Below, in pieces: positions 19,629 through 30,001 of a stretch of DNA of 64,000 nucleotides. This DNA is from Histomonas meleagridis. Lineage: Eukaryota; Parabasalia; Tritrichomonadida; Dientamoebidae. The notes under the pieces were generated by a model that was given only the letters and a program-made list of their open reading frames with translations, made no database searches and had not been told where the DNA came from. A program made the position numbers and the translations under genes. How positions within the stretch are numbered: position 1 is the first letter of the stretch; each line of letters begins with the position of its first letter. The DNA is taken from positions 248,001-312,000 of the forward strand of contig WSYJ01000081.1 of assembly GCA_020186115.1 (NCBI GenBank), read 5' to 3'.

Positions 19629-20131
19629 TTCAGACCCTTTGTCACTTTTTGTGATAGACAAAACTCTTCATTTTGAATGGTTTATTTTTTAGGGTGGTAT
19701 AAGAAATATCAAATGAAATTATAAATCCAAATTCTATTGTAAAACATTCCCACTATGAATTTAATTAAATCATTCACATTACTCTTCCAAGTTTTTTATT
19801 CAGTAATTTCGATTTTTGAAAAATAATTGGATCATATTTACAATTTCTTTAATATTTACGAATCGCATTTCCTACCAAAAAGTTAAAAACCTAAAACCTT
19901 TTCCAACATAAGAAACTAAATTAGACTAAATTAATATGTTTCTTTTGGAGTGCAATTTTATTTTTATTCAAATTCAATTGACGGCCGATTTTTTTTACAA
20001 CAGCCAAAAAGCGCCTGCGATCGAATCAATTTTTCAAACGAACAGCCTCAGAAATAAACTGATCGGGTGGTTTTTTAATGAATGCAAAAAATTTCGGTTT
20101 AACTCAATTAACATCCCCATTTTTATTCTTC
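19629..20131. other. Intergenic region between Rac and C2 genes
   Basis: No gene is supported. The open frame that extends the C2 protein upstream (from 20078, and 19936 in another frame) has no homology to C2 proteins and I treat it as untranslated. On the Rac side the sequence TCACAAAAAGTGACAAAGG lies directly upstream of the start; CAAAAGTGAC recurs before the REEP (54.6 kb) and RRM (48.9 kb) genes. Confidence 0.4.
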
Positions 20132-20755
20132 ATGTACCAATTTCACCTCAGAGTTCTCGAAGCTACTGACATCCCAAGGATGGATGCCAATGCGACTGAT
20201 GCTTATTGTATCATCACAATTGGTGGTCAAACAAGAAGGACAAGGGTTATCAAGAATTCCATGCATCCAAGATGGAACGAAGATTTCCACTTCGACGTTA
20301 ATGGTAGCGAAACCCTTCGTATTACCATGAAAGATCAAGATCTGATCAAGGATGACCCAATGTCAACACTTGATGTTCACTTAGGTTCATTCACCCAAGG
20401 ACGTGTTATTGACCAATGGTATGATATGATCCCTGCACGCCGTGTTAAGAAGGGAGGTCGTCTCCATTTAATTGGTCATCTTGCTCCAAGAGGTGCACAA
20501 CCATTTGTTGCAGCACCAATGCCACAACCAGGATATCCACAACCAGGAATGCCAATGATGCAACCAGGCTATCCTCAACAACCATATCCACCACAACCTG
20601 GATACCCACAACCAGGAATGCCAATGATGCAACCAGGTTATCCACAACAACCATATCCTCCACAACCAGGATATCCACAACAACCATACCCACCACAACC
20701 AGGTTATCCACAACAACCATATCCTCCACAACCAGGATATCCACCACGTTATTAA
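20132..20755 (+). CDS. C2-domain protein with Pro-Gly-Tyr-Gln repeat tail
   Basis: The 207-residue protein starts at MYQFHLRVLEATDIPRMD, which is the usual first strand of a C2 domain, so the ATG at 20132 is preferred over the one at 20078. The C2 domain covers about residues 1-120. It keeps the calcium-loop acids in DIPRMDANATDAY and MKDQDLIKDDPM, and the HPRWNEDFHFDV segment. The tail (about 127-207) is low-complexity, made of PGYPQQPYPPQ units plus two PGMPMMQ units, and probably disordered. C2 proteins with such tails are common in trichomonads. C2 domains bind acidic phospholipids, often with calcium. The exact role is unknown. Confidence 0.88.
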   Translation: MYQFHLRVLEATDIPRMDANATDAYCIITIGGQTRRTRVIKNSMHPRWNEDFHFDVNGSETLRITMKDQDLIKDDPMSTLDVHLGSFTQGRVIDQWYDMIPARRVKKGGRLHLIGHLAPRGAQPFVAAPMPQPGYPQPGMPMMQPGYPQQPYPPQPGYPQPGMPMMQPGYPQQPYPPQPGYPQQPYPPQPGYPQQPYPPQPGYPPRY

Positions 20756-20949
20756 AATCGTTTAAATTCATCAACTTTTTCGATATTTTTATTGTAAATA
20801 ACTCAAATTTGTCATTTTGTTTGGGGTGCCCTACTTCCAACGATAAAAATTTAGTAAAAATTTTGTTTTATGCAATTTGATTCTCTTTAATGTTTTCATG
20901 TTTGAAAATATGTGTTAACAATAAAAAACAAAAAAAGTGAGTTTTGGGT

Positions 20950-21468
20950 TTAGACCAAAATCTTGAGAAATTCTTCTGCACATTTACGTGCCCTCTTGTT
21001 AAGTGTAACTTTCATGTCAGAAATTTCCTTGTCAACATCTTGAAGGAAGGTAATGATGAAATCAATTAACTTGGATAAAATCATTTGTTCAGTATGAATG
21101 TTTGTAACCAAGAAAGAAATATCATAGCCTTCAATTGGCTTTCGACGGAGAATACGGAATTGATCCGCACGTTGGCAAAGGAAACGCATGAACATTTTGA
21201 CCAAAAGGGTATCAACATCATCGAGCTGCTTAACCTTAACTGAAATACGAACGCTATTAATAGAAGTTTCTATAAAAACAGCTTCTATTTCAGATCTTGC
21301 GATCATGATTGGGTGTCCGATAACTTCGCGAGAAGATTTTGTTTGTGTTTCAATTTCTGGTTTATTATGACGTTCAACATCTTGTGAAGCAAAGTTACGA
21401 AGACAGAGGGCTGATTGAAGAGAGCGGCGGATGGCGTTTAAATATGGTTGAAGAGGGCTTTGTGCCAT
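20950..21468 (-). CDS. ARPC4: ARPC4, 20-kDa subunit of the Arp2/3 complex
   Basis: The 172-residue protein is nearly full length for ARPC4 and collinear with it. Signatures are [69 protein letters not shown] and the C-terminal [18 protein letters not shown]4 forms, with ARPC2, the structural core of Arp2/3, which nucleates branched actin downstream of WAVE. The start is the ATG at 21468 ([10 protein letters not shown]); the frame extends upstream only to a TTG. Upstream boxes AACGTT and TTGCCACTTTT lie between about 21500 and 21545. Confidence 0.95.
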   Translation of the reverse strand: MAQSPLQPYLNAIRRSLQSALCLRNFASQDVERHNKPEIETQTKSSREVIGHPIMIARSEIEAVFIETSINSVRISVKVKQLDDVDTLLVKMFMRFLCQRADQFRILRRKPIEGYDISFLVTNIHTEQMILSKLIDFIITFLQDVDKEISDMKVTLNKRARKCAEEFLKILV

Positions 21469-21803
21469 TTTGGACAAATGTCAGAAACTAATCAAACCGA
21501 CGCAGTTTCGTTCAAAAGCAAAAAGTGGCAATAAACGTTCGTTTTTATTTGGAGTACGTTTACATGAAGCAATTGCTTGATAAAGTTTAAATCCGAAATA
21601 ATTTTAATAGTAATTCCTTTAAAAATCTGTTTCTTGTTAAAAAATGTGGAGTTTACAATCTTTATTACACATTATTATGATCGTTTAAAAACTTCAAAAT
21701 ATTTTTAAAAAAAAAAGTTTACCAAATTCGCTTTATTGGAAAAAAAGGTAAGAAACACCAATTTAGATTTTGATGAGAAACATTTTGATGTTGAGCATTT
21801 GAA
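21469..21803. promoter_or_regulatory. ARPC4 upstream region with recurrent boxes
   Basis: On the ARPC4 strand this gap reads AACGTACTCC, AACGTTTATTGCCACTTTTT and GAACGAAAC in order toward the start (about 21560 to 21505). AACGTT-type, ACTCC and GCCACTTTT boxes recur upstream of other genes here. The rest of the gap, up to the next gene end, shows AT-rich sequence only. Confidence 0.4.
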
Positions 21804-22400
21804 TTAATATTGGAAAGGTTGGGGTGAAACTAATTCTTGTTTATATATCTGCCTTTCCTTTTCATTTTGTGCTGTGGTTGTGGTCTGAGGAGGATTTGCG
21901 TTTTCTGTAAATCCATAATTTTCAATTATAATGTATGCCAACATGAAAAAGTGCATCATGAGAAAAAGCGCTAAAGCAACAGAAAAGATCAAGTGTGGGT
22001 CAAGGCATCCTGCGATAATATGGTCAATATCATCTGTTATTTCGTTAAAAATTTCAATACAATCAGATTCTGATGTGTTAGCATAAGAAATAAAAATCGT
22101 AACCAAAGGTCCAATGCTTACGAATGCAGTGATCCAAACCAGAGCTTTCATATTGCGTAAATTTCCACATAAAAAGAGGATAAGAGTTATTAAAGAAAGG
22201 AACGTTTCTATTGAAGACATGATTATTTGCATAAAAGCGAAATTGGTGAGATCTATGGATTTATAATACTTATCGAAATTCCTAAATTCTGGTTCAGTAA
22301 ATAACCATAAAATTCCACACAGAAGAGGAAACACTGTGGATATAAAATATAATGTCGTGATAAGAACTGCTATGGCTTTCGGCTTTGTGCAAGATCCCAT
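21804..22400 (-). CDS. Four-transmembrane protein of unknown function
   Basis: The 198-residue protein has four hydrophobic segments (about 9-34, 52-78, 86-106, 135-159). A short loop with Cys114 and Cys132 lies between TM3 and TM4, and a polar C-terminal tail ends QPFQY. The topology resembles tetraspanin- or claudin-like proteins, but the tetraspanin CCG motif is absent. The N terminus (MGSCTKPK) starts MG with a Cys at position 4, which could be lipid-modified; this is inference. The ATG at 22400 is preferred because the longer frame begins with TTG. An ACGTT box lies about 15 bp upstream. Confidence 0.7.
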   Translation of the reverse strand: MGSCTKPKAIAVLITTLYFISTVFPLLCGILWLFTEPEFRNFDKYYKSIDLTNFAFMQIIMSSIETFLSLITLILFLCGNLRNMKALVWITAFVSIGPLVTIFISYANTSESDCIEIFNEITDDIDHIIAGCLDPHLIFSVALALFLMMHFFMLAYIIIENYGFTENANPPQTTTTAQNEKERQIYKQELVSPQPFQY

Positions 22401-22764
22401 CTGACAGTTCAACGTAAACCGCCGGCAATCACAGTAATTTTGATCGGTTTTAACAGAATACAGCTTTTTTTCACATTTTTTTCTGTTGTTTACACATTTT
22501 TTGGTTCAAAATTCATCATTCACTGAGTGAAATAGTTTTAGTGGCTCAAATATTTTTTTTTTTTTAGAAGTTAACTTTTATTTTGAGATTAAAGTTAATT
22601 ATTAATAAATAATGAAACAAAATGCACAGATGAAAAATGTAATTGTTCCACTACTACTTCGACATTTTGTCAAGAAAAATATACCAAATTATTATTAAGT
22701 GACTAACTATTTTTATTACGCAGAAAAATAAAAAAGCAAAACAACTTTATACAAAAAATAATAA
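22401..22764. other. Intergenic region
   Basis: The part next to 22400 holds CAACGTAAACCGCCGGC, a probable promoter of the four-TM gene. The remainder, including a poly-T run at 22553-22565 downstream of the TBL1-like gene, shows nothing else. Confidence 0.4.
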
Positions 22765-24138
22765 TTAATTTTCCTCTCCAATATAATTTTGGAAAGGTAT
22801 AATAGCCACAGTTGAATCATCGAATGCAGCCGCTATATAATTGCCATCTTTACTCCATTGTACATCATAAACTTCACTATTCCCAGTGAACATGAGAATT
22901 TTTTTACCTTCTGTAACAGATGACACTGTAATTGTAGCATCATTTGAACCGCTTGCAATATATTTTCCATTAGGTGAACAACTAATTGCAAATATTTCAT
23001 TTTGATGAGCTTGAATTACGTATAAGCATGTGTATTGTATAGTATCCCACAAACGTATAGTACCATCTAATGCTCCTGATACAAGAATAAAATCGTTTTC
23101 TGGTACCCATTTGAGGGCTGATACTGCTTTTTCATGACCATTTAAAACAACGCTATCATTATTGTTTTGGCTACGCCATAACTTAATTGTTTTATCTTCG
23201 CTAGCTGATGCCAAGCATGTACGACTTGGATTAAATGATACTACAGAAACTGGTGCTTTATGTCCTGTTAATACCACAAAGCCGGTATTTCCGATTGTAC
23301 AGACGCCTATGGTATGGTCTGCTGATGCTGTTATAAAGCACTTGTCATCCTTCCACGTAACGTCTAAGATGGTGTCCTTGTGGAAGTCAAACGATTGAAG
23401 CTTTGAAAAAGTGGAAGTGTCCCAAACTATGGCCTTGTGGTCAGCGCCCGCAGTGACGAGAAGGGTACCAGATGGGTTGAATTGAACCGAAAAGATGTTG
23501 TTGTTATGATCAGATAAGGTGGCTATACGTGAACCAGTATTAGAAAAAATATGGACTTGCGCATCGAGGGTACCTGCTGCTATGTAATGACCACTTACAT
23601 CCCAATCAATACAACTGACACCAGAATCGGATGATTGAATGTCTGGTTTCCCAATAACTTCATGACGTGTTGAAATACCATCTTTGATGTTCCACAAAAT
23701 AACAGTTGAATCCTCACTTGCTGTGGCAAGTTGGTCATTGACTGGTGACCATCTACAACAAAAAACAGATGATCGATGACTTGCTAAAATGCAAGCAACT
23801 TCTGGTGATAATTGAATTTTTTGTTCGTTTATATGCATGAGAACTTTCCCTTCGGGCTCTGGAGTGGTTTCTGGAAACATTTCCTCTAATTTTTTTATTT
23901 CTGTAAAAATGTCTGAATTTGGATCAATACGTCCATGATTAATTGATTTTTCGATTTTCATATACTTAATACTGTTCTGTAAAATTTTTACAAGCGCTCC
24001 TGGACAAATTTGGTCTTGAGGAATATTTGTAGATTGAACTAATGATTCTGTGCCAAAAAGAAAAGCGGCATGATGAAATCCGTTTTCTTTTAGGTAATTC
24101 CAGACAAGAAAATTTACCTCGTCAAGAGTTACAGACAT
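22765..24138 (-). CDS. TBL1/Sif2-type LisH and WD40 protein
   Basis: The 457-residue protein opens with a LisH motif (DEVNFLVWNYLKENGFHHAA, residues 6-25) that closely matches TBL1 proteins ([20 protein letters not shown]). An F-box-like region (PGALVKILQNSIKYMKIEKS, cf. PPAALISIIQKGLQYVEAE) follows, then about seven to eight WD40 repeats from about residue 115 (SEDSTVILWN, ASEDKTIKLWR, GALDGTIRLWD, SGSNDATITV). In animals TBL1 is part of the NCoR/SMRT-HDAC3 co-repressor; in yeast Sif2 belongs to Set3C. A role in histone deacetylase complexes is therefore likely. The start is the ATG at 24138. The 80-bp gap to the divergent Tom40-like gene contains two ACCGTT-type boxes. Confidence 0.92.
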   Translation of the reverse strand: MSVTLDEVNFLVWNYLKENGFHHAAFLFGTESLVQSTNIPQDQICPGALVKILQNSIKYMKIEKSINHGRIDPNSDIFTEIKKLEEMFPETTPEPEGKVLMHINEQKIQLSPEVACILASHRSSVFCCRWSPVNDQLATASEDSTVILWNIKDGISTRHEVIGKPDIQSSDSGVSCIDWDVSGHYIAAGTLDAQVHIFSNTGSRIATLSDHNNNIFSVQFNPSGTLLVTAGADHKAIVWDTSTFSKLQSFDFHKDTILDVTWKDDKCFITASADHTIGVCTIGNTGFVVLTGHKAPVSVVSFNPSRTCLASASEDKTIKLWRSQNNNDSVVLNGHEKAVSALKWVPENDFILVSGALDGTIRLWDTIQYTCLYVIQAHQNEIFAISCSPNGKYIASGSNDATITVSSVTEGKKILMFTGNSEVYDVQWSKDGNYIAAAFDDSTVAIIPFQNYIGEEN

Positions 24139-24218
24139 AATTACTTGATTTGACCAACGGTTATAAGAAAAACGGTCTTATAAATTTATGGGGTGTCCTG
24201 AATCCGTTTGTAGCATAA
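24139..24218. promoter_or_regulatory. Divergent promoter between TBL1-like and Tom40-like genes
   Basis: The 80-bp gap contains, on the minus strand, GACCGTTTTTC and AACCGTTGG (boxes near 24172 and 24155). On the plus strand it contains ATGGGGTGTCCTGAATCCG, which ends about 12 bp before the Tom40-like start. The ATGGGGYRYYCC form recurs at 14.48, 51.32 and 55.15 kb. Confidence 0.45.
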
Positions 24219-25115
24219 ATGGGAGAAAAATCTTTTGTTGGGCTTCTTCCTTCATTTAAAGACTTTAAAGCACAAACAGAATCGATGTTTTATATTGAAA
24301 CATTCCCGGGATTAACAATCCAGCACATTCATAAATTTAATTCTATTTTTCAATTGTCGAATAACATAAAAATTGGTTCATTCAAAGTATCTATTGGTAG
24401 AGATGTATATGGAGGTAGTTATCCAATTTTCCAATCAAACAAAATTTTTGTTCCAAATTTAGCTATCAACATTTTAAATAGAGCTCAAATCAATGCTATT
24501 TACACCAAAGACAATCTCCTTCTAAATGGTGCAGTTGCTCTTTCTCCATTTTTTATTACCCAAGGTCGTTTTATCACAGATGGATCTAATTTTCAAGGTA
24601 TGTTGGAGCTTAACTTACAACAGCCTTACTCAAACATAACAGCGTCAGGAGTTTATGACAAAGAGAAATGGGTTCGATTTCAAGAAGCCACAGCAATTTT
24701 TGGAAATACAAGGTTTGCATTTGGTGGTAAAGTCACCTCTACAGAAGACCAAAAATATCTCTATGAAGCTCTTATTCATGCTCAGTTAACAAAATCCATT
24801 ATTCACCTTTCTTTAAATTATTGTGACAAATGGATTGCTAACTTATCCATAGTGAAACAATCTGATCCAGCGATCAGATTCGGCTTGGACACATCTGTTA
24901 GCTCAAAAAAGGAATTTTCGTTGAATTTGTCATCTCATGTGCAACTTAAGAAAACCGCTGTTCATTCTGTTGTTTCGTCTAAACTCGCAATAACGACAAT
25001 CTTTTCAAGGCAGATCACTCCTAATATTGGTTTTGATGTTTCTGTGACAGTACAACATTTGACACATGATTATGATCTTGGATTCTCATTTACACTTGAT
25101 ACATCCAAAAAATAA
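24219..25115 (+). CDS. Tom40-like beta-barrel protein (hydrogenosomal import pore, probable)
   Basis: The 298-residue protein has no signal peptide or long hydrophobic helix but is full of alternating strands, as expected of a porin-3 barrel. The order matches Tom40: an N-terminal helix region (FKDFKAQTESMFYIETFPGL), then HKFNSIFQLSNNIKIGSFKV (family: KGLSNHFQVNHTVAL), a DGSNFQGMLELNLQ strand, and a C-terminal strand block SSKLAITTIFSRQITPNIGF through DVSVTVQHLTHDYDLGFSFT. Tom40 forms the outer-membrane import channel of mitochondria and hydrogenosomes. A VDAC relative cannot be excluded by eye. The start is the ATG at 24219. Confidence 0.68.
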   Translation: MGEKSFVGLLPSFKDFKAQTESMFYIETFPGLTIQHIHKFNSIFQLSNNIKIGSFKVSIGRDVYGGSYPIFQSNKIFVPNLAINILNRAQINAIYTKDNLLLNGAVALSPFFITQGRFITDGSNFQGMLELNLQQPYSNITASGVYDKEKWVRFQEATAIFGNTRFAFGGKVTSTEDQKYLYEALIHAQLTKSIIHLSLNYCDKWIANLSIVKQSDPAIRFGLDTSVSSKKEFSLNLSSHVQLKKTAVHSVVSSKLAITTIFSRQITPNIGFDVSVTVQHLTHDYDLGFSFTLDTSKK

Positions 25116-25143
25116 ATAAATATACAAAATGAAATTGTTTTAT

Positions 25144-27092
25144 TTAATTTTTAGAAATAAAATCGTTGAGCAATGATACAATATTAGTACGACCATTTCG
25201 TGATGCTAACATAAGTGCTGTATTTTATAATTTAAATTGTTTCCGAATATTATTTTGAGACATTACATTATTAAAATAAACATAAAACAAAATAAAAAAA
25301 TATTTTTATCATTAACATTAATTTTTTCATGCTTAAGAAGCATTTTGACTATTTCTATATAACCTTTTTCAGATGCAATCATTAATGGTGTGTTAAATAA
25401 TTTTTATAATTTCCAAATATTTTTTGGAAATTGAAAATTTTGGAATAAAATATTAAATAAAATTTATATATTTCTTTTATATTAACATCTGTACCTTTTT
25501 GCTCTAAAAGTAATTTAACTATTTCTGTATATCCTTTTAAAGATGCAATGGTAAGTGCAGACTCATAAAATTTAATTAATTTCCAAAAACTATTTTGATA
25601 TATAAAATCTAAACAAAGTAAAAATATATCTTTAACATTTATATCAATTTCATTCTTATTTAGAAGCAATTTAACTATTTCTTTATTATTATATCTTGAT
25701 GCATTAATTAGTGCAGTTGAGAATAATTCAAATAATTATTAAATATTATTTACAAATATTAAATTATAAAAATAAATTTTAAAGAAAAAAAACAAAGATT
25801 TTGCGCATTGATTTCAATTCCTTCTTGTTCAAGAAGTAATTTAACTACTTCTGTATGACCATTTTGCGATGCTAAAATAAGTGCTGTTTGAAATATTTTA
25901 AATAGTTTCTATGTGTCATTTTGGAATATCAAAATAAAGATAAAAACTATAAATAAATAGAATAAATATTTTTAGCATTGATATCAATTTCTTTGCGTTC
26001 AAGAAGCAATTTAATTATATTCAAGTGACCACTTTTAGCAGCTAAAATAAGTGCTGTGTTAAATATTATTAATGATTTTCAAGATTTTTCCAGAAACATT
26101 CAATTAATACAATAAACATTAAATAAAACATTTAAAATATTCTTTTCATTAACATTAACATCATTATTTCTAAGTAACAATTTGATTATTTCGAGTAGAT
26201 TTTTTTCAGATGCTTCAATAAGTGCTGTATTAAATATTTTGAATAATTTCCAAATATTATTTCGAAAATGAAAATCAAAAATATCAATTTTAAATATAAT
26301 AATTATACATCTTTAGCATTTACATCGATTTCTTTATGATCAAGAAGTAATTTGACTATATTTAAGTGATTATTTCGAGATGCAATCATTAGTGCTGTTT
26401 CAAATAATATAAATAATTCCCAAATAATATTTTGAAACATTAAATTTATGATGTAAATTCTAAATTAAACAAATATATATTTTTGTCATTAATATCAATT
26501 TCTTCTTTTTGTATAAGCAATTTAACAATTTCTATGTAATTTTTCTTAGATGCTGTTATAAGTGCCGTTTCATATAATTTAAATGATTTCCTAATATTTT
26601 TTTGTATTTAAAAATCGATAAAACAAACATTAAATAAAATAAATATATATTTTTAGCATTAATACCAATACCCTCTTTTTGTAGAAGCAATTTAACAATT
26701 TCTTTATGACCATTTTGAGATGCAAATATAATTGCTGTATTAAATGATCTAATTAATTTCCATATATTATTTTAAAACAATAAAATATTAAAATATATAT
26801 CGAATAAAACAAATCCACATTTTTTTTATTGAAATCAATTTCATTTTTCGTTAGAAGTAATTTAACTATTTCGGTGTAACCTTTTTCAGATGCCATCATA
26901 AGAGCTGTTCTAAATATTGAAAATGATTTCCAAATATTATTTTGAAATAGAAAAATATATAAAGAAATTGCAAACAGAATAAATAAATGGTTTCAATATT
27001 GACATCAATTCCTTTTTGTTCAAGAAGTAATTTAACTATTTCACTACAATTATTTTTACTTGCTAATATAAGTGCTGTTTCTAATAATTTGC
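25144..27092 (-). repeat. Array of single-ankyrin modules with spacers, locus 3
   Basis: About twelve modules on the minus strand lie downstream of the locus-3 coding block, each opening with TALxxAS near 27070, 26900, 26730, 26560, 26390, 26220, 26050, 25880, 25713, 25555, 25390 and 25201. They have the same spacer blocks as locus 2. Modules encode repeats like ESALTIASLKGYTEIVKLLL followed by EQKGTDVN. The last module (TALMLASRNGRTNIVSLLND, then FISKN) ends in frame at TAA 25144-25146. Spacers shift frame each time. Confidence 0.75.
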
Positions 27093-28377
27093 TTAAACTT
27101 TGAAAACGAATAAAAAACATGGAATTATTAAAATAAATATGAAACAATAAAAATTAATATTATAAAAATTAATATTAATGTTCTTTTGTTCAAGAATATA
27201 TTTTACTAAATCAGAATTCCTTGACTTGATTGATTTTAATAAGATATCATTGGGTCTTTGATATTTTCGAAGAAAATATTTAACGAGATATAAGTTACCA
27301 AATTTTGCAGTTTTATTAATTATTTTCTTGGTAATTTCTATTCCTTGTTCTTCTAAATATAAAAGAATTTCATAATTTCCACTATTAATACATACATATT
27401 CCAATTTATCATAATCGATAATTTCGGATTTTACTAATTTATTTTCATAAAGATATTTAAAGATATCATTTCGATGAAATTTAATTGCAGTTTCATATGA
27501 TTCATAAAATGACAAATGATTTTGTTCACATAAATGAATGATTTCAAGATTTCCACCTGCAATTGCATATCTACAAATGTCGAAAAATCTAAAATCATTT
27601 AGCATCAAATATTTAAAACATTTCGTTGAACCAAAAAACGCTGCATAACTAATCAATGAAACATAATTATTTACATATGAACATCTTTCATAAAGTGATG
27701 GAACAATTTTTTGCTCAAAATCAAAGTTTGTTTGTGATGTTATTTCTTGAAGTTTTTCAACTTCATCATTTCGAATTATTTTTGCAATATCATTTGGATT
27801 ATGTCCTTCTTTAATTAATTGCTTATGAAGTTCAAAATCATTCTTTGATAGTTCTTCATAATTTTCTAAAAATCCTTTTGCTCTTATATCATTACAATAT
27901 ATTTTATTATGCTTTTCTGTTTGATAATGCGCAAAATATTTCGAATAAACTGATTCTGGATAAATCGTTTTAGTAATTCTTTTATCAATTAAATTCTGTT
28001 CAATCATTTTTTCTATTAAATAATATGATTCTTGTGATCCAATATTTAATATATATTTAACAAAATATTCAATAATTTTAGGATTATTTTGATTGTTTTC
28101 TTCTTCTTTGGTTTGAATTAATTCTAAATAACTTATATATGTCACTTGGATTGATTCGTGACACAAAAGCAAAATAAATTAAATTACTTAGGACAAAATT
28201 AAACGAATATGAAATATATGAATCAAATAATTTCATTGTTTGATCTACAGATAAATTCAAATTTTCTTGAGTTAAATTAAATATAATTTTCTGAAGCGAT
28301 GTAAGTATTTCTATATCATTATAATGTTCTTCACATGCAAAATCACTTTTAGGTGACACAGAATTAATATTTTGCAT
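27093..28377 (-). pseudogene. DUF3447/ankyrin coding block, locus 3, with a frameshift
   Basis: The N-terminal helical part starts at the ATG at 28377 (MQNINSVSPKSDF) and runs in one frame to about 28140 (LSNLIYFAFVSRINPSD). The homologous continuation (TYISYLELIQTKEEENNQ) is in the next frame, open down to 27093. Comparison with locus 4 (FCSHVKKCDD, then NVYINFIELMQQKE) suggests a single extra base near 28140-28160. After that come DUF3447 (FELHKQLIKEGHNPN, LISYAAFFGS, HLCEQNHLSF) and divergent ankyrin repeats ending NININ. A 22-nt GT-AG stretch at the same place would also restore the frame, but it would delete conserved residues. It is either a young pseudogene or a sequence error. Confidence 0.7.
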
Positions 28378-28561
28378 GAAGAAATAAATTGAATACCGAC
28401 GTAAATCATTCAATATTTACATTTCATTTACAACAAAAGTTTTCTCCTTTAAAGCAAATAAAATCGAATTCTTTCAGCTAAATTTGCGTTGAAATACATT
28501 TCTTTGTATGGAGCAAATACAATTGCGAAATAAAAAAATCGAAATTAATAATTTGAGCACT

Positions 28562-29749
28562 TTACTCTTTCTTTTGTTCAGCAGCGACCTTTGAGAGCTT
28601 AAGCTTTCCGAGGAACTTGTTACGTTCTTCCTTGGTTTGGAATCTTCCATGACCGAACTTGGATGCAGTATCGATCCATTTGAGGTTGATATCTTCAGTA
28701 GCGATTCTCTTTGTGTTAGCGTTGATGGTCTTTCTGAGTGTGATAGTTCTCTTTACAGCACCGCAAACAGATCCTTTGATCATAACGAAATCATTTGTGA
28801 TATTACCATAATGAGCGAAACCACCCATTGGGTTGATTGACTTCTTGGAGATATCGTATTCAGTTGAACCACTTTCATCAAGTTTTCCGCCTTCGACGAG
28901 TTGGAGCTTGTAGATTCTCTTGTTCATTTCGGTTCTGTGGTGGAAACCATTGTTACCAGCGCGTGCAATGGTCCAAAGGACTCTCATTGGATGCCATGGG
29001 CCAATACAGGCGACCTTCCTACGACCACGATGTGTCTTCTTCTGAAGACGCTTGCCACCAAAACGATGGATAACACCTTCCCATCCACGGCCTTTGCCAA
29101 CGGAGATGAGATCGATTTGTTCACCTTCGGCGAAAACATTTCCGACATTGATTGTCTTTTCGAGAAGTTTGACGGCATAGTCAACTTTTGCAGCAACATC
29201 GCCACCGTTGATTTGGATTTCGATGAGTTCGGCTTTGCGGGAACCAAGTTTGACAAGTTTTGGTTGGGTATGAGCGATAACACGAACAACTGAGGATTGT
29301 TCCTTAATGTCTTGGATACGCTTCTTCATGTCATCAGCCTTCTTGTCGAGTTTTCCGAAGGCCTTCTTTTGCTTGGATTGAGCCCAATTCTTATAATAGC
29401 AACGCTTCATTTCTTCACCAACAAAGCTGGCCCAGGCAGTTGTAACTGGTTTGAGACCATGAACTGTTTCCTTGTAACCGATAAGACCAACAACAACCAT
29501 TGGTGGTGTTTCGATGAGTGTAACTGGTTCAACAGCTTCTTTCTTGTTAAGACGGGATCCTGCACGAACAACTTCACGAACAACGTGTGTCATACCAGCT
29601 TTGTAACCAAGGAATGCTTGAAGTTGTGGTGGCTTGGATTGATCATCCTTTGGCCATGACCTTATTCTTCCGCGAACATGAGAGGCGCGACCGCGAGGGA
29701 GGAAACCAAGAGAACCACGACGTGGAGCACTGTACTTACGATGTGACAT
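28562..29749 (-). CDS. RPL3: 60S ribosomal protein L3 (uL3)
   Basis: The 395-residue protein is full length for eukaryotic L3. It begins MSHRKYSAPRRGSLGFLPRG. Other hallmarks are AFLGYKAGMTHVVRE, VIGYVET-like VVGLIGYKETVHGLK, SVGKGRGWEGVIHRFGGKRL, KVACIGPWHPMRVLWTIARA with GNNGFHHRTEMNKRIY, and MGGFAHYG. His in the WHPMR-V region is the usual hydroxylation site. L3 lies near the peptidyl-transferase centre and starts large-subunit assembly. The ATG at 29749 is used, not the upstream in-frame extension, because family members start MSHRK. Directly upstream the coding strand has CCTTTTTGGGCA before the ATG, like the L19 gene. Confidence 0.97.
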   Translation of the reverse strand: MSHRKYSAPRRGSLGFLPRGRASHVRGRIRSWPKDDQSKPPQLQAFLGYKAGMTHVVREVVRAGSRLNKKEAVEPVTLIETPPMVVVGLIGYKETVHGLKPVTTAWASFVGEEMKRCYYKNWAQSKQKKAFGKLDKKADDMKKRIQDIKEQSSVVRVIAHTQPKLVKLGSRKAELIEIQINGGDVAAKVDYAVKLLEKTINVGNVFAEGEQIDLISVGKGRGWEGVIHRFGGKRLQKKTHRGRRKVACIGPWHPMRVLWTIARAGNNGFHHRTEMNKRIYKLQLVEGGKLDESGSTEYDISKKSINPMGGFAHYGNITNDFVMIKGSVCGAVKRTITLRKTINANTKRIATEDINLKWIDTASKFGHGRFQTKEERNKFLGKLKLSKVAAEQKKE

Positions 29750-30001
29750 TGCCCAAAAAGGCAGGACCAAAACCGTCAAACCGCCGAAACCGTTTATCAC
29801 TAAATTTTTTTTTCGATTTCTTCGTGTTTTATCCAATGATTTGATTAATTTTTTATTTCAGTGTAAAAGCATTTAAACATGCTTTGTGACGAAATATCTC
29901 TGATTAAAAAATTCAACTTTTGGAACATTTCACAATTTTTAATAATTTATAACAAAAAAGAAAATATTCATAATCTTTTAAAATATCGATAAGCATGTTG
30001 A
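29750..30001 (-). promoter_or_regulatory. L3 promoter region
   Basis: Reading toward L3, the sequence has AAACGGTTTCGGCGGTTTGA, then GACGGTTTTGG, then CCTTTTTGGGCA abutting the ATG (29752-29761 on the plus strand). The CCTTTT box just before the start is shared with L19. A CCTTT element at the transcription start is described for some Trichomonas vaginalis promoters (from memory), so this may mark the start site. Confidence 0.5.

Noticed and set aside
20078-20131. Upstream in-frame ATG of the C2 gene
   Set aside because: The extra 18 residues are unlike C2 proteins, which begin at the first strand; the internal ATG at 20132 fits better.
20445-20840. Trp-rich and Val-rich frames antisense to the C2 gene
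   Set aside because: They arise from the reverse complement of the Pro-Gly-Tyr-Gln repeats.
28637-29844. Long open frames antisense to the L3 gene
   Set aside because: They are shadows of a codon-biased, highly expressed gene; no homology or independent start.
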